Of a stretch of 64,000 nucleotides of DNA, positions 16,984 to 25,004 are shown piece by piece; positions within the stretch are counted from its first letter, which is position 1, and every line of letters begins with the position of its first letter. The stretch is taken from the NCBI RefSeq assembly GCF_002224365.1, contig NZ_CP022437.1, positions 4,216,001-4,280,000 of the forward strand, read 5' to 3'. The stretch comes from Virgibacillus necropolis (GTDB lineage: Bacteria; Bacillota; Bacilli; Bacillales; Amphibacillaceae). Under the pieces are notes generated by a model. That model did not search any database, was not told the origin of the DNA, and saw nothing but the letters and a program-made list of their open reading frames with translations. The translations under genes were made by a program, and so were the position numbers.

Positions 16984-17664
16984 TTATTCACCTTCTTTTC
17001 GTAGCATAAATACCCATAAGAATGTTAATGCTTGTTTTAATTCCATTGGTAAACCTTCATAATTTCGTTCCTTTACACCATCTCGATAAACACCAAAACC
17101 ATCAACATATGTAAAGTTATTTTCCTGTGCCAGCTTTTGAAACTCCCATGGCATCATCGTATTTGCAATAGCCTTATCGCCATACACCCTTGGATAGCTA
17201 TGTGTGCGTGGTCCAGCAGTTGGTCCTAATATGCCAACACATAACAGACCATCCTTTTTCAAAACGCGGCTCAACTGCTTAAGTGCATTTGCTGGAACCT
17301 CTGTCCATTCCAGAACATTGATGGACATGATTCCTTCACAACTGTTCGCTTCAAACGGCAAATTCATCACATCACCTTGGATAAAAGGAATTTCTTCAGC
17401 TCGCTCCTTTGCACGGTTAATCATTTCACTAGAAAGATCCATTCCGACAACATCGTACCCTGCCTTATGTAACTTATAGGTTCCATATCCATCGCCACAA
17501 CCAATATCGTATACCTTACATCCTTTTTTCATATGCTTTTCAACGAAAGGAATAATATCTTTTCTACTACCGTTATCCCACATATTTACACTGCGTTCAT
17601 TCCAGAATTGCGCGCGTCTATCCCATTGTAATTCTGCTTCTTTATTCCAATTAAACGAAGTCAT
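16984..17664 (-). CDS. Class I SAM-dependent methyltransferase
   Basis: The 226-residue protein has motif I VYDIGCGDGYGTYKL (about 52-66), the acidic ribose-binding position in VVGMDLS, motif II IPFIQGDVMNLPFE and SINVLEW. This is the layout of UbiE/COQ5-like small-molecule methyltransferases. The acceptor is not evident. The ATG at 17664 follows GGGAGG at good spacing. Confidence 0.85.
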   Translation of the reverse strand: MTSFNWNKEAELQWDRRAQFWNERSVNMWDNGSRKDIIPFVEKHMKKGCKVYDIGCGDGYGTYKLHKAGYDVVGMDLSSEMINRAKERAEEIPFIQGDVMNLPFEANSCEGIMSINVLEWTEVPANALKQLSRVLKKDGLLCVGILGPTAGPRTHSYPRVYGDKAIANTMMPWEFQKLAQENNFTYVDGFGVYRDGVKERNYEGLPMELKQALTFLWVFMLRKEGE

Positions 17665-17737
17665 GTTATAAACCTCCCAATAATTTATTCTTACTTTATT
17701 ATAACCTAGTTGGTTTATATAAGATTATGTATATTCA

Positions 17738-17776
17738 ACAAAAAAGGTTTATCTCAAAATATGTGAGATAAACCTT
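17738..17776 (-). terminator. Terminator of the cold-shock gene
   Basis: A perfect 13-bp stem AAGGTTTATCTCA / TGAGATAAACCTT is followed by TTTTTTG on the minus strand, 15 bp after the csp stop codon. Confidence 0.9.
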
Positions 17777-17790
17777 CCATTTAATATCTA

Positions 17791-17988
17791 TTATAGTGTA
17801 GTTACATTAGCTGCTTGTGGTCCACGGTTACCTTCAACGATTTCAAATTCAACGTCTTGACCTTCTTCAAGCGTCTTGAAACCTTCTGATTGGATTGCTG
17901 AGAAATGTACGAATACATCGTCTCCATCTTCCTGTTCGATGAAACCGAATCCTTTTTCTGCATTAAACCATTTTACTTTACCAGTCAT
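17791..17988 (-). CDS. cspD: Cold-shock protein (CspB/CspD family)
   Basis: This 65-residue single OB-fold RNA chaperone carries RNP1 KGFGFIE and RNP2 VFVHF. It is acidic as usual and binds single-stranded RNA or DNA. The ATG at 17988 follows AAGGAGGTCA; the longer frame begins upstream of that site. The 246-bp gap before it has an imperfect dyad (AATACTTTTAC and GTAAAGTATT, 18029-18079) that could form part of a structured cold-shock leader. B. subtilis has three paralogues, so the letter is tentative. Confidence 0.92.
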   Translation of the reverse strand: MTGKVKWFNAEKGFGFIEQEDGDDVFVHFSAIQSEGFKTLEEGQDVEFEIVEGNRGPQAANVTTL

Positions 17989-18234
17989 TAAAATGACCTC
18001 CTTATACAAATATCGTGCAAAGTAATTGAATCATAAATACTTTTACACCACTTTGGTAAAGAGATCGTAAAGTATTATTCAAACTCCAATTTCCTTTTGC
18101 ACCTTTAATTTTACCTTTCACCCAGAAATAATGCAAGTTATTATGAATTTTTTTACAAACAATATTCGACAATATACATGTTATAGAATATTGGATTTTT
18201 CCTCGATCATTTCATTCCTACATCAAACATGGAT

Positions 18235-19374
18235 CTATTCATAGCCTTCAAAAAGTGTAGCTAGGCCAAGACCACCGCCAATTCCTAATGTGGCTATGGC
18301 CTGCTTGCCTTTCTTCCTTTGCATCTCTGTACATAATCGAGTCACAAGGATTGCACCTGACGCACCATAAGGGTGACCAAAAGCAAGTGCACCACCCCCA
18401 ACATTTAGCCGATCATATGGAATGTGTAGTTCATTTATAGAAGCTAGCACTTGTGAAGCAAATGCCTCATTAAATTCAATTAAATCAATGTCTGCTATTG
18501 TTAACTGGGTTCGTTTAAGTAATTTCTTTACTGCAGGAATTGGGCCAATACCAAGAAGATTTGGATCTACTCCTACACTTGTAGCATCGATGAATTTTAA
18601 CACTGGTTTTAAACCTAGTTCCTCACATTTTTGTTCCGTCATGATGAGTGCTGCTGCAGCCCCATCATTAATAGGACACGTATTGCCAGCAGTCACTGTA
18701 CCATTTTCTTTAAAAAGGGGTTTTAAGGCAGAAAGAGTTTTCATGGATAGCCGTGAACGTGGACATTCGTCACGCTCCTTACCCTGAACGACAACCATTT
18801 CATTTTTAAATCTCTCTTCCATGCTCGCAGTAATTGCTTTTTGATGACTATTGTATGCGAACAGATCTTGCTCCTCACGTGAAATATGGTATTCTTCTGC
18901 AACGTTTTCAGCAGCAACTCCCATTTCAGGGTCACCGATTGAATCTGGAGAAAAACGGGCACGTGTATAGATAGATGGATTTCCGTAAATAGAAGATGGT
19001 TTTTCCATTTTCCATGGTGCAAGACTACTACTTTCAATTCCTCCTGCTATATAAATTTCACCGGCTCCTGCTTGAATTTGACGGCATGCGATGTTAATCG
19101 CCTCGAGTCCTGATCCGCACTGACGATCAACAGTAACAGCAGGAACTTCAACTGGTATTCCTGCTGTAAGTGCTGTCAGTCTAGCTACGTTTCCACCTGG
19201 TCCAATTACATTTCCAAGTATCACTTCGTCAATATCTGAAGGATTGATCTTACTTTCTTTTACAAGCGCTTGTATAACCTGAGCGCCTAATGTCTCGGGC
19301 GCAATGTTCCTAAACATGCCACCAATCTTTCCAACGGCCGTCCGTTTAGCTAGTACAATTACTGGTGTAACCAT
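18235..19374 (-). CDS. yhfS: Thiolase-family protein, YhfS-like, lacking the second catalytic Cys
   Basis: This acetyl-CoA acetyltransferase-type protein of 379 residues keeps the nucleophile Cys86 (DRQCGSGLEA) and His334 (GHPYGASGA). The usual CIGGGQG motif near the end reads GIGGGLG, so the general-base Cys (position 364) is Gly. Claisen-type activity is therefore uncertain. It is the last gene of a bioY, acyl-CoA ligase, thiolase set equivalent to B. subtilis yhfUTS, so a role linking acyl-CoA use and biotin is plausible. A downstream terminator is not obvious. Confidence 0.85.
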   Translation of the reverse strand: MVTPVIVLAKRTAVGKIGGMFRNIAPETLGAQVIQALVKESKINPSDIDEVILGNVIGPGGNVARLTALTAGIPVEVPAVTVDRQCGSGLEAINIACRQIQAGAGEIYIAGGIESSSLAPWKMEKPSSIYGNPSIYTRARFSPDSIGDPEMGVAAENVAEEYHISREEQDLFAYNSHQKAITASMEERFKNEMVVVQGKERDECPRSRLSMKTLSALKPLFKENGTVTAGNTCPINDGAAAALIMTEQKCEELGLKPVLKFIDATSVGVDPNLLGIGPIPAVKKLLKRTQLTIADIDLIEFNEAFASQVLASINELHIPYDRLNVGGGALAFGHPYGASGAILVTRLCTEMQRKKGKQAIATLGIGGGLGLATLFEGYE

Positions 19375-19387
19375 CTTTTCTTCAACC

Positions 19388-20842
19388 TCACAAAATCAGA
19401 TTTAATTCTTTTCGGGCTATTTTTCCAGTAGAAGTATATGGAAAAACATCTACTACATGAATCTCTTTTGGGCATTTATAAGAGGCTAATTGCTTTTTAC
19501 AATAGACCTTTATATGTTCTGTATCGACTGTACTTATGTCTTCATTCAACATGATAAGCGCGACTACTTTTTGTCCCCAATATTCATCCGCTAGTCCAAT
19601 AACAATTGCTTCTTTGATTGATTTCATTTCCTTAATAACCTTTTCTACTTCCTCTGGATAAACATTTAGACCACCAGTAATAATCATATTTTTTTCTCGT
19701 CCAATTATTGTAAGTAATCCATCATGGTTGATAAAACCCAAATCGCCTATATTAGCTCCATACGGGGTTAACACCTCGCTTGTTGTTTTTTTATTATTGA
19801 GGTAACCTGTAAAAAGAAAGTCACTTTCTATAAAAATATTGCCAATTTCTCCATTGGGAACAAGCTCATTAGATTGATTTCGTATTGAAATACGAACACC
19901 AGGAAAAGCCTTTCCTACACTATGTGGATGCAGTTCTGTCATCTCTTCGGTTGCATAGGAAACAAAACTCAGTTCTGAAGCACCATAATACTCATATATT
20001 CGACCTGCAGGAAATGTTTTTTGTAATTTGTTTTTAATTTTTGGTGTCAACTTAGCTCCTGACGATAAAATAGGAATTTTCTTATTTGTGGAACCAGTTT
20101 GTTGTGCTAAACCATGGAGCATTGTTGGAACTGCATAAATAACCGTAGCTCTTCCATCACTTAAAATATCGAACGTTGATTCTGCAGAAAATGATGGTGT
20201 TAGATAAAATGATGCACCGATATGAAGTGCATGCACTGCACCGAATAATGATAGAGAATGACATAAAGGACCAGGTGCTATGATAATATCATCGTGATTA
20301 TAATGAAACGCTTTCTCGGCTGCAATAAAACTAGCTAACCATGATTCATGATTTCGAATAAAACCTTTCGGCGTTCCAGTTGACCCAGATGTGAAGCCTA
20401 AATAGAAATGTTCGTTCGAAAAGACATTCCATACGTTCGTATTAGTATTTTCTGTAGTTCTTTTTAAATCCTCTACATAATGAATACAATCGAAAGAATA
20501 AGCTGTTGCTTGAAAAAACGACTTACTTGTAATTAATAAATCGGGTTCTGCTTCATCCATAATTTGAACAGCTTCCCGTCTACTCCACTTCGGATCAAAC
20601 GGGATAGCCACCCACCCCATTGCCACGACTGCAAAAAACAACTCAAGAAATGCTGGTTCATTACCGATAAGGATGGCTACTTTTTGCGATTGTTTCTCTT
20701 GTGAAAGTTCTTCTAAGTTTTGTCTTAGCTGACAAATGCTACGATAAAAATCTCCATAAGATATTTTTTTATCATCAAAATAAATTGCCGTTTTGCGTGG
20801 ATGTTTTTGTGCAATTTGTTTCATATTTTTTCCAATACCCAT
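19388..20842 (-). CDS. yhfT: AMP-forming acyl-CoA synthetase, YhfT-like
   Basis: This 484-residue ANL-superfamily ligase activates a carboxylic acid with ATP and CoA. The P-loop FTSGSTGTPKG is at about residues 152-162, the A5 motif YEYYGASE is near 300, the A7-A8 region holds GDLGF and GREKNMIITGG, and the catalytic Lys is in TSTGKIARKEL near the C-terminus. The chain length of its substrate cannot be read. It lies between bioY and the thiolase, 13 bp from the latter, matching B. subtilis yhfUTS. Confidence 0.87.
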   Translation of the reverse strand: MGIGKNMKQIAQKHPRKTAIYFDDKKISYGDFYRSICQLRQNLEELSQEKQSQKVAILIGNEPAFLELFFAVVAMGWVAIPFDPKWSRREAVQIMDEAEPDLLITSKSFFQATAYSFDCIHYVEDLKRTTENTNTNVWNVFSNEHFYLGFTSGSTGTPKGFIRNHESWLASFIAAEKAFHYNHDDIIIAPGPLCHSLSLFGAVHALHIGASFYLTPSFSAESTFDILSDGRATVIYAVPTMLHGLAQQTGSTNKKIPILSSGAKLTPKIKNKLQKTFPAGRIYEYYGASELSFVSYATEEMTELHPHSVGKAFPGVRISIRNQSNELVPNGEIGNIFIESDFLFTGYLNNKKTTSEVLTPYGANIGDLGFINHDGLLTIIGREKNMIITGGLNVYPEEVEKVIKEMKSIKEAIVIGLADEYWGQKVVALIMLNEDISTVDTEHIKVYCKKQLASYKCPKEIHVVDVFPYTSTGKIARKELNLIL

Positions 20843-20869
20843 TTTTTCACTACCTTTTTTCCAGTAAAT

Positions 20870-21427
20870 TTATGCTGCTTGTTGGAATTTTTTTATTAAC
20901 GGATATGTTCGACAAATCTTCAGAGTGATTATACCAGCGATAAAGGCCTTTATTAAATCCCCTGGCAAGAATACTAGTGAAGTAAATGCAGTAGCCAACC
21001 ACGGAAGATTTCCTACAACCGATAAAAATGTAATCCCGCAAACATAAATAACAATGATTCCTCCAACTACATTGAATGTGATGATTTTCCATAATTTTAA
21101 TGTACTCCAGCTCTTTTCAACACAGTATCCGATTGTCCATGCGGCAAGTGGCCAGCTTAAAATATAGCCTCCTCCTGGGCCAAATAATACACCCAATCCA
21201 GCTCTGCCACCTGATAATAATGGCACCCCGACGGCCACAAGTAATGTAAACAATAGCAAACTAAGGCCAGCACGACGTGCACCGAGTACACCACCAGCTA
21301 ACATTACTCCTAGTGTTTGTAACGTGATTGGCACAGGGATTACAGGGAGTAAAATAGGCGGGAAAAATCCCAAGATACCAATTATTGCCGCAAATAAAGA
21401 TATGTACATCATGTCTAGTAATTTCAT
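20870..21427 (-). CDS. bioY: Biotin transporter substrate-binding subunit BioY
   Basis: This ECF-type S component of 185 residues has six hydrophobic segments. It carries the family signatures GVLGARRAG and GGRAGLGVLFGPGGGYILSWP (in parts). It captures biotin and needs an energising module encoded elsewhere. The ATG at 21427 follows GGAGGT; the longer frame starts inside that site. It heads the yhfUTS-like operon and is preceded by a promoter with an overlapping palindrome. Confidence 0.9.
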   Translation of the reverse strand: MKLLDMMYISLFAAIIGILGFFPPILLPVIPVPITLQTLGVMLAGGVLGARRAGLSLLLFTLLVAVGVPLLSGGRAGLGVLFGPGGGYILSWPLAAWTIGYCVEKSWSTLKLWKIITFNVVGGIIVIYVCGITFLSVVGNLPWLATAFTSLVFLPGDLIKAFIAGIITLKICRTYPLIKKFQQAA

Positions 21428-21451
21428 TGTTGCAACCTCCATTCTACTAAT

Positions 21452-21501
21452 TTAGTGTATACGCTAATAGAATGATATAAATAAAAGAGGTTGTATGTCA
21501 A
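21452..21501 (-). promoter_or_regulatory. Promoter and palindromic operator of the bioY operon
   Basis: On the minus strand TTGACA (21496-21501) and TATCAT (21472-21477) are 18 bp apart. Just downstream, TTAGCGTATACACTAA (21452-21467) is a 16-bp palindrome broken at one symmetric base pair, located where it would cover the start of transcription. It does not resemble the B. subtilis BirA operator as I know it. GGTTG-ACATA-CAACC also overlaps the -35. Confidence 0.6.
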
Positions 21502-21579
21502 CCTTACATATTATAAAGTTTACATATTTAGAAGAAATGGTAATTTACACCTCTGTTTTCTTTATCTTCGTCCTAAACT

Positions 21580-21684
21580 TTAAACTAATTTGCGGATTGG
21601 CATATCAATCAAAAACATGGTAAAATAAGTACTTGCAAGAGTAACAATGAATAAGATCAGCGCCAAACATTTGTATCTTGCAAA
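21580..21684 (-). pseudogene. Remnant of an acyltransferase-3-like membrane protein (C-terminal end only)
   Basis: About 34 codons before a TAA stop encode a last membrane helix followed by FLIDMPIRKLV, which resembles the C-terminus of OatA-like acyltransferases (typically ...FIEKPIRK). No start, catalytic His or other helix remains, and the upstream part is replaced by the trhO gene on the other strand. I read it as a decayed fragment. Chance similarity of a hydrophobic stretch cannot be excluded. Confidence 0.35.
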
Positions 21685-21707
21685 TATAAATGATAGGTGG
21701 TAACAAA

Positions 21708-22682
21708 ATGTCAAGTACGATGGAATATCAAGTATTATTATACTATAACTATGTACACATAGAAGATCCTGAACAATTTGCAATGGATCATTTGCAGTTT
21801 TGTAAGGGTCTGGAGTTAAAGGGTAGAATTTTAGTAGCACAAGAAGGTATCAATGGTACCGTTTCGGGAACCATTGAACAAACACAAAAATACATGGATG
21901 CGATGCACAATGACCCACACTTTGCTGATATGACATTTAAAGTTGATGAGCATGATGGGCATTCTTTCAAAAAGATGCATGTACGTCCACGTAATGAATT
22001 AGTAACCCTTCGCTTGGAAGATGATATTAACCCAAAACAAACGACTGGAAAACATTTAAATCCAAAAGAATTTTTTGAAGCAATGCAAGATGAAGATACT
22101 GTGGTAATTGATGCCCGTAATGATTATGAATTTGACTTAGGACATTTTCGTGGAGCCATCCGTCCTGACATCGAAACGTTCCGTGACCTACCTGAATGGG
22201 TTCAACAGAATAAACACCTCATCGAAGGAAAACGTATTTTAACCTATTGTACAGGTGGTATACGGTGTGAGAAGTTTTCTGGCTGGTTAGTTAAGGAAGG
22301 TTATGAGGACGTAGCGCAGTTACATGGCGGGATTGTCACATACGGAAAAGATCCTGAAGTACAGGGTGAGCTATGGGATGGTCAATGCTATGTATTCGAC
22401 GAACGAATTGCTGTACCAATTAATCGCAAAGAACATGTTGTTGTAGGTGTCGATTATTTTGATGGCAAGCCTTGTGAACGGTATGTTAATTGTGCACACC
22501 CACCATGCAATAGACAAATTATCTGTTCTGAGGAAAATGAACATAAGTATTTACGCGGATGTTCACACGAGTGCCGTACTAGCCCTCGTAATATGTACGT
22601 TCAGGAGCATGGACTAACAGATGAAGAAGTACAGATACGATTAAATAAAATTGAAGAAGAGAAAAATTCCCAAACTGTATAA
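21708..22682 (+). CDS. trhO: tRNA uridine(34) hydroxylase TrhO (rhodanese domain)
   Basis: This enzyme uses oxygen to form 5-hydroxyuridine at the tRNA wobble position. The 324-residue protein has an N-terminal acylphosphatase-like domain, a rhodanese domain (about 120-215) with the active-site Cys181 in [11 protein letters not shown], and a C-terminal Cys-rich tail ([23 protein letters not shown]). The ATG at 21708 follows AGGTGG; the upstream ATG at 21690 lacks a site. Confidence 0.92.
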   Translation: MSSTMEYQVLLYYNYVHIEDPEQFAMDHLQFCKGLELKGRILVAQEGINGTVSGTIEQTQKYMDAMHNDPHFADMTFKVDEHDGHSFKKMHVRPRNELVTLRLEDDINPKQTTGKHLNPKEFFEAMQDEDTVVIDARNDYEFDLGHFRGAIRPDIETFRDLPEWVQQNKHLIEGKRILTYCTGGIRCEKFSGWLVKEGYEDVAQLHGGIVTYGKDPEVQGELWDGQCYVFDERIAVPINRKEHVVVGVDYFDGKPCERYVNCAHPPCNRQIICSEENEHKYLRGCSHECRTSPRNMYVQEHGLTDEEVQIRLNKIEEEKNSQTV

Positions 22683-22689
22683 TAAATTG

Positions 22690-23067
22690 AGACTAGGCTG
22701 GTATTTATAAGTAGTTCACTTACCGCGGAGAAAATATCAAATCAACTAACAAATTTTCCAGTTTAATGTCCTTCATTGGTATGATGAAGGACTTTTCTTC
22801 TGCGTTTCCTTGTTTTTTTGACCTTCATCGGCATCATGAAGGTCTCTTCTTCTGCGCTTCCGTGTTCTTTTGTCCTTCATCGACATGATGAAGGTCTTTT
22901 CCTTCTGTGCTTCCGTGTTCTTTTGATCTTCATTGGCATAATGAAGGTCTTTTCCTGTGCATTTCCAGGTTCCTTTGTCCTTCATTGGCTTTTTATACGT
23001 GAATTTGGCATGTTATCTTACTTTTCTCTTCCAACAGTGAACTACTTATGATAGTTATGCCTAGTCT
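22690..23067. repeat. 378-bp segment bounded by long inverted repeats
   Basis: The left arm (22690-22720) and right arm (23036-23067) match as inverted copies. AGACTAGGC pairs with GCCTAGTCT and ATAAGTAGTTCACT pairs with AGTGAACTACTTAT, with a diverged stretch of 8-9 bp between them. The interior is a 52-bp tandem repeat. The structure is like a small non-autonomous element. It lies between trhO and the IS1182 copy. Confidence 0.65.
22768..22993. repeat. 52-bp tandem repeat, four copies plus a partial fifth
   Basis: Units start at 22768, 22820, 22872, 22925 and 22977. Each begins with a dyad of the form CCTTCAT-N6-ATGAAGG, followed by a T-rich stretch ending near TTCCGTGTTC. The unit could form a ladder of hairpins in RNA. 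Open frames through it on both strands are repeat artefacts. Confidence 0.85.
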
Positions 23068-23078
23068 TTTTAGGTTTG

Positions 23079-24833
23079 TTATTGAACGTTGATATCCTGG
23101 AATAACGGTCGATAAACCAGATAGTTTCCATACTTCTTATTCAAAAAAAGATGAGGCTGGGACATAACTAGCCTAAAATAGTTAAAAAAGGTTCCGATTA
23201 TCGTTTTTCGATAATCGGAACCTTTTTTCTTGTTAATTTTATTGTCTAGATTTCCATTAGCTGTGGTGGCGGAGTACTTTCTCAAGTTCACCGCCATAAA
23301 CGCAAATCCTAATTCATTTTCTACTTTTTCTTTGCCTCTCACCGACATACGAGTGAAACGCAAATTAGCCTTCAAAAATCCGAAGACAGGCTCTACATCT
23401 ATCTTACGCTTGCCATAGATTTCACCTGTTTCCGTTTCCGAAAGCTTTTCTCTTATATATGCTTTTTGTTTTTCCCATTTTTCGTTGTAATAAATCTTAC
23501 GATTCTTTCCTTCCTTGGTTTTCGTACATTGGGATCGTAATGGACAATCCGAACAGTCTTCACATTCATAGACTTTAAATGTCCGTTTAAATCCAGCTTT
23601 ATCTGTTCGATTAGAAAAGTAACCGAAGGTCACTTTTTTCCCGTTTGGACAGGTGAATGAATCGTCTTCTTGGTGATATTCCCAGTTGGCAATGGTAAAA
23701 GGATTATCCTTATATTTCTTTTTCTTCTCTTTACGATACAAATTATACGTGATTAGTGGCGTTCGTTTTCGATTGGTTAGAATATCTTCATAGTTTTGTT
23801 CACTACCATAACCTGCATCAGCGACAATGTACTTGGGTAGCTGAAAGAACTCTTTCTCCATTTTATTTAGAAAAGGAATGAACGTACGTGTATCGGTTGG
23901 ATTTGGAAATACATCAAATGCAAGCGCATATTGTCCTTCTGTTGCAATTTGTACATTATAACCAGCTTTCAGTTGACCATTCTTCATATAATCATCTTTC
24001 ATCCGCATAAAGGTGGCATCATGGTCTGTCTTCGAGTAACTGTTGCGTTCTCCGAATATAACCATATCGTTTTGGTATTTTTGTTTGCGCGCTACATAAT
24101 CCTTGAACTGTTTGCGATATTGTTTTGGAGCTTTACGTTCCGAACGAAGTTGTTTACGTTCGCTTACGTCCTCACTCACTTCGATTTGTTCATCATAATC
24201 TTTAACCTTATCATGAAGCTTTTCCTCGACTCTTGCGAGTTCTTTCGTAGAAAGTTCATCTGGGCTTTCTCTTTCTCTTTCTATTTCAGGAATAATATCT
24301 TTTTCCAATAATTCTTCATATATTTGGTTGGACTTCTCTACCAAATTGGCACTGTATTTTTCAATTGCTTTTCGCCAAACAAACGTAAACTTATTGGCAT
24401 TGGCTTCGATCTTCGTTCCATCAACAAAAATGGCTTCCTCTTCAATTAACTTCTCTTGAACAAGCTGACAACGAAATTGTACAAAGCACTGGCGCAATAA
24501 CTCCTTTACTTCGGGATGAACACGGAAACGATTGATGGTACGGTAGCTTGGTTCATACCCTTGCGCTAACCACATCATACGTACACTATCTTTCAATAAT
24601 CCTTCAATCTTCCTGCCGGAGAAGACCGATTGCGTATAAGCACATAAAATCACTTTCATCATCATCCGTGGATGATAAGCCGGGCAGCCTGTTTCATGTA
24701 AAAACCCAGTGAATGCTTCATCTGGAATATTTTCCACTACATCGTTAACGGCATAGGCTATATCATTTTCTTGAAGTTTGATTTCTAAATCTAACGGTAA
24801 AATGACTTGATTCATGGTATAATGTTTAAACAT
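23079..24833 (-). CDS. IS1182-family DDE transposase
   Basis: The 584-residue transposase has the DUF772 N-terminal region and the catalytic residues Asp138 (FVDGTKIEANANKFTF), Asp339 (YIVADAGYGSEQNY) and Glu481 (KIDVEPVFGFLKANLRFTR). A Cys cluster lies near 395-436 (CPNGKK, CEDCSDCPLRSQC). No frameshift is visible, so it may be active. The ATG follows GGAGGTATCC. The frame reads through the element's own end, and the last 21 or so residues come from flanking DNA. Confidence 0.92.
   Translation of the reverse strand: MFKHYTMNQVILPLDLEIKLQENDIAYAVNDVVENIPDEAFTGFLHETGCPAYHPRMMMKVILCAYTQSVFSGRKIEGLLKDSVRMMWLAQGYEPSYRTINRFRVHPEVKELLRQCFVQFRCQLVQEKLIEEEAIFVDGTKIEANANKFTFVWRKAIEKYSANLVEKSNQIYEELLEKDIIPEIERERESPDELSTKELARVEEKLHDKVKDYDEQIEVSEDVSERKQLRSERKAPKQYRKQFKDYVARKQKYQNDMVIFGERNSYSKTDHDATFMRMKDDYMKNGQLKAGYNVQIATEGQYALAFDVFPNPTDTRTFIPFLNKMEKEFFQLPKYIVADAGYGSEQNYEDILTNRKRTPLITYNLYRKEKKKKYKDNPFTIANWEYHQEDDSFTCPNGKKVTFGYFSNRTDKAGFKRTFKVYECEDCSDCPLRSQCTKTKEGKNRKIYYNEKWEKQKAYIREKLSETETGEIYGKRKIDVEPVFGFLKANLRFTRMSVRGKEKVENELGFAFMAVNLRKYSATTANGNLDNKINKKKGSDYRKTIIGTFFNYFRLVMSQPHLFLNKKYGNYLVYRPLFQDINVQ
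23184..23228. terminator. Strong bidirectional hairpin at the left end of the IS
   Basis: AAGGTTCCGATTATCG pairs perfectly with its complement across a 5-nt loop, and six T or A flank both sides. It lies within the last codons of the transposase frame and would stop transcription entering or leaving the element. Confidence 0.85.
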
Positions 24834-24892
24834 AAGGATACCTCCGATTCTGTTTTGGTGTGGTTACTTTAACTTTATCAGAAGGTATCCTT
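24834..24892 (-). promoter_or_regulatory. Hairpin that can hide the transposase ribosome binding site
   Basis: AAGGATACCT (24834-24843) and AGGTATCCTT (24883-24892) are exact inverted copies. In a minus-strand transcript the second arm covers half of GGAGG and runs to the base before the start codon. A transcript that enters from outside would fold; one started between the arms would not. Confidence 0.6.
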
Positions 24893-24920
24893 TTTGCGTA
24901 CTTAATTTTAGAATTTTATT

Positions 24921-24967
24921 AAAAAAAGAGTGGTTTCCTCACTTATTGGTGGGTACCACTCTTTTTT
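24921..24967. terminator. Hairpin at the right end of the IS
   Basis: AAAAAAGAGTGGT and ACCACTCTTTTTT form a 13-bp stem with a 20-nt loop, followed by a T-run on the plus strand and by T on the minus strand. Its position upstream of the transposase gene suggests that it blocks read-in from the TRAP operon. Confidence 0.7.
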
Positions 24968-25004
24968 AATTACTGGGTTTTGTCCCAGCCTCATCTTTTT
25001 TTTC

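Larger units (their letters stand above)
23143..25002. mobile_element. IS1182-family insertion sequence, apparently complete
   Basis: The terminal inverted repeats are perfect over 22 bp: left 23143-23164, right 24981-25002, with AGATGAGGCTGGGACA as the core. Partial matching continues inwards. The right end abuts the stop codon of the TRAP permease gene (25005-25007). I could not find a convincing target duplication. Hairpins with T-runs lie just inside both ends. Confidence 0.9.

Noticed and set aside
21428-21510. BirA operator for bioY
   Set aside because: The TTGTTAACC/GGTTAACAA pattern known from B. subtilis is absent; only GGTTG/CAACC arms of 5 bp occur at the -35.
22768-22993. Regular repeats with internal dyads that might be a CRISPR array
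   Set aside because: The whole 52-bp unit is repeated, including what would be spacers, and no cas gene is in the window. It is a tandem repeat.
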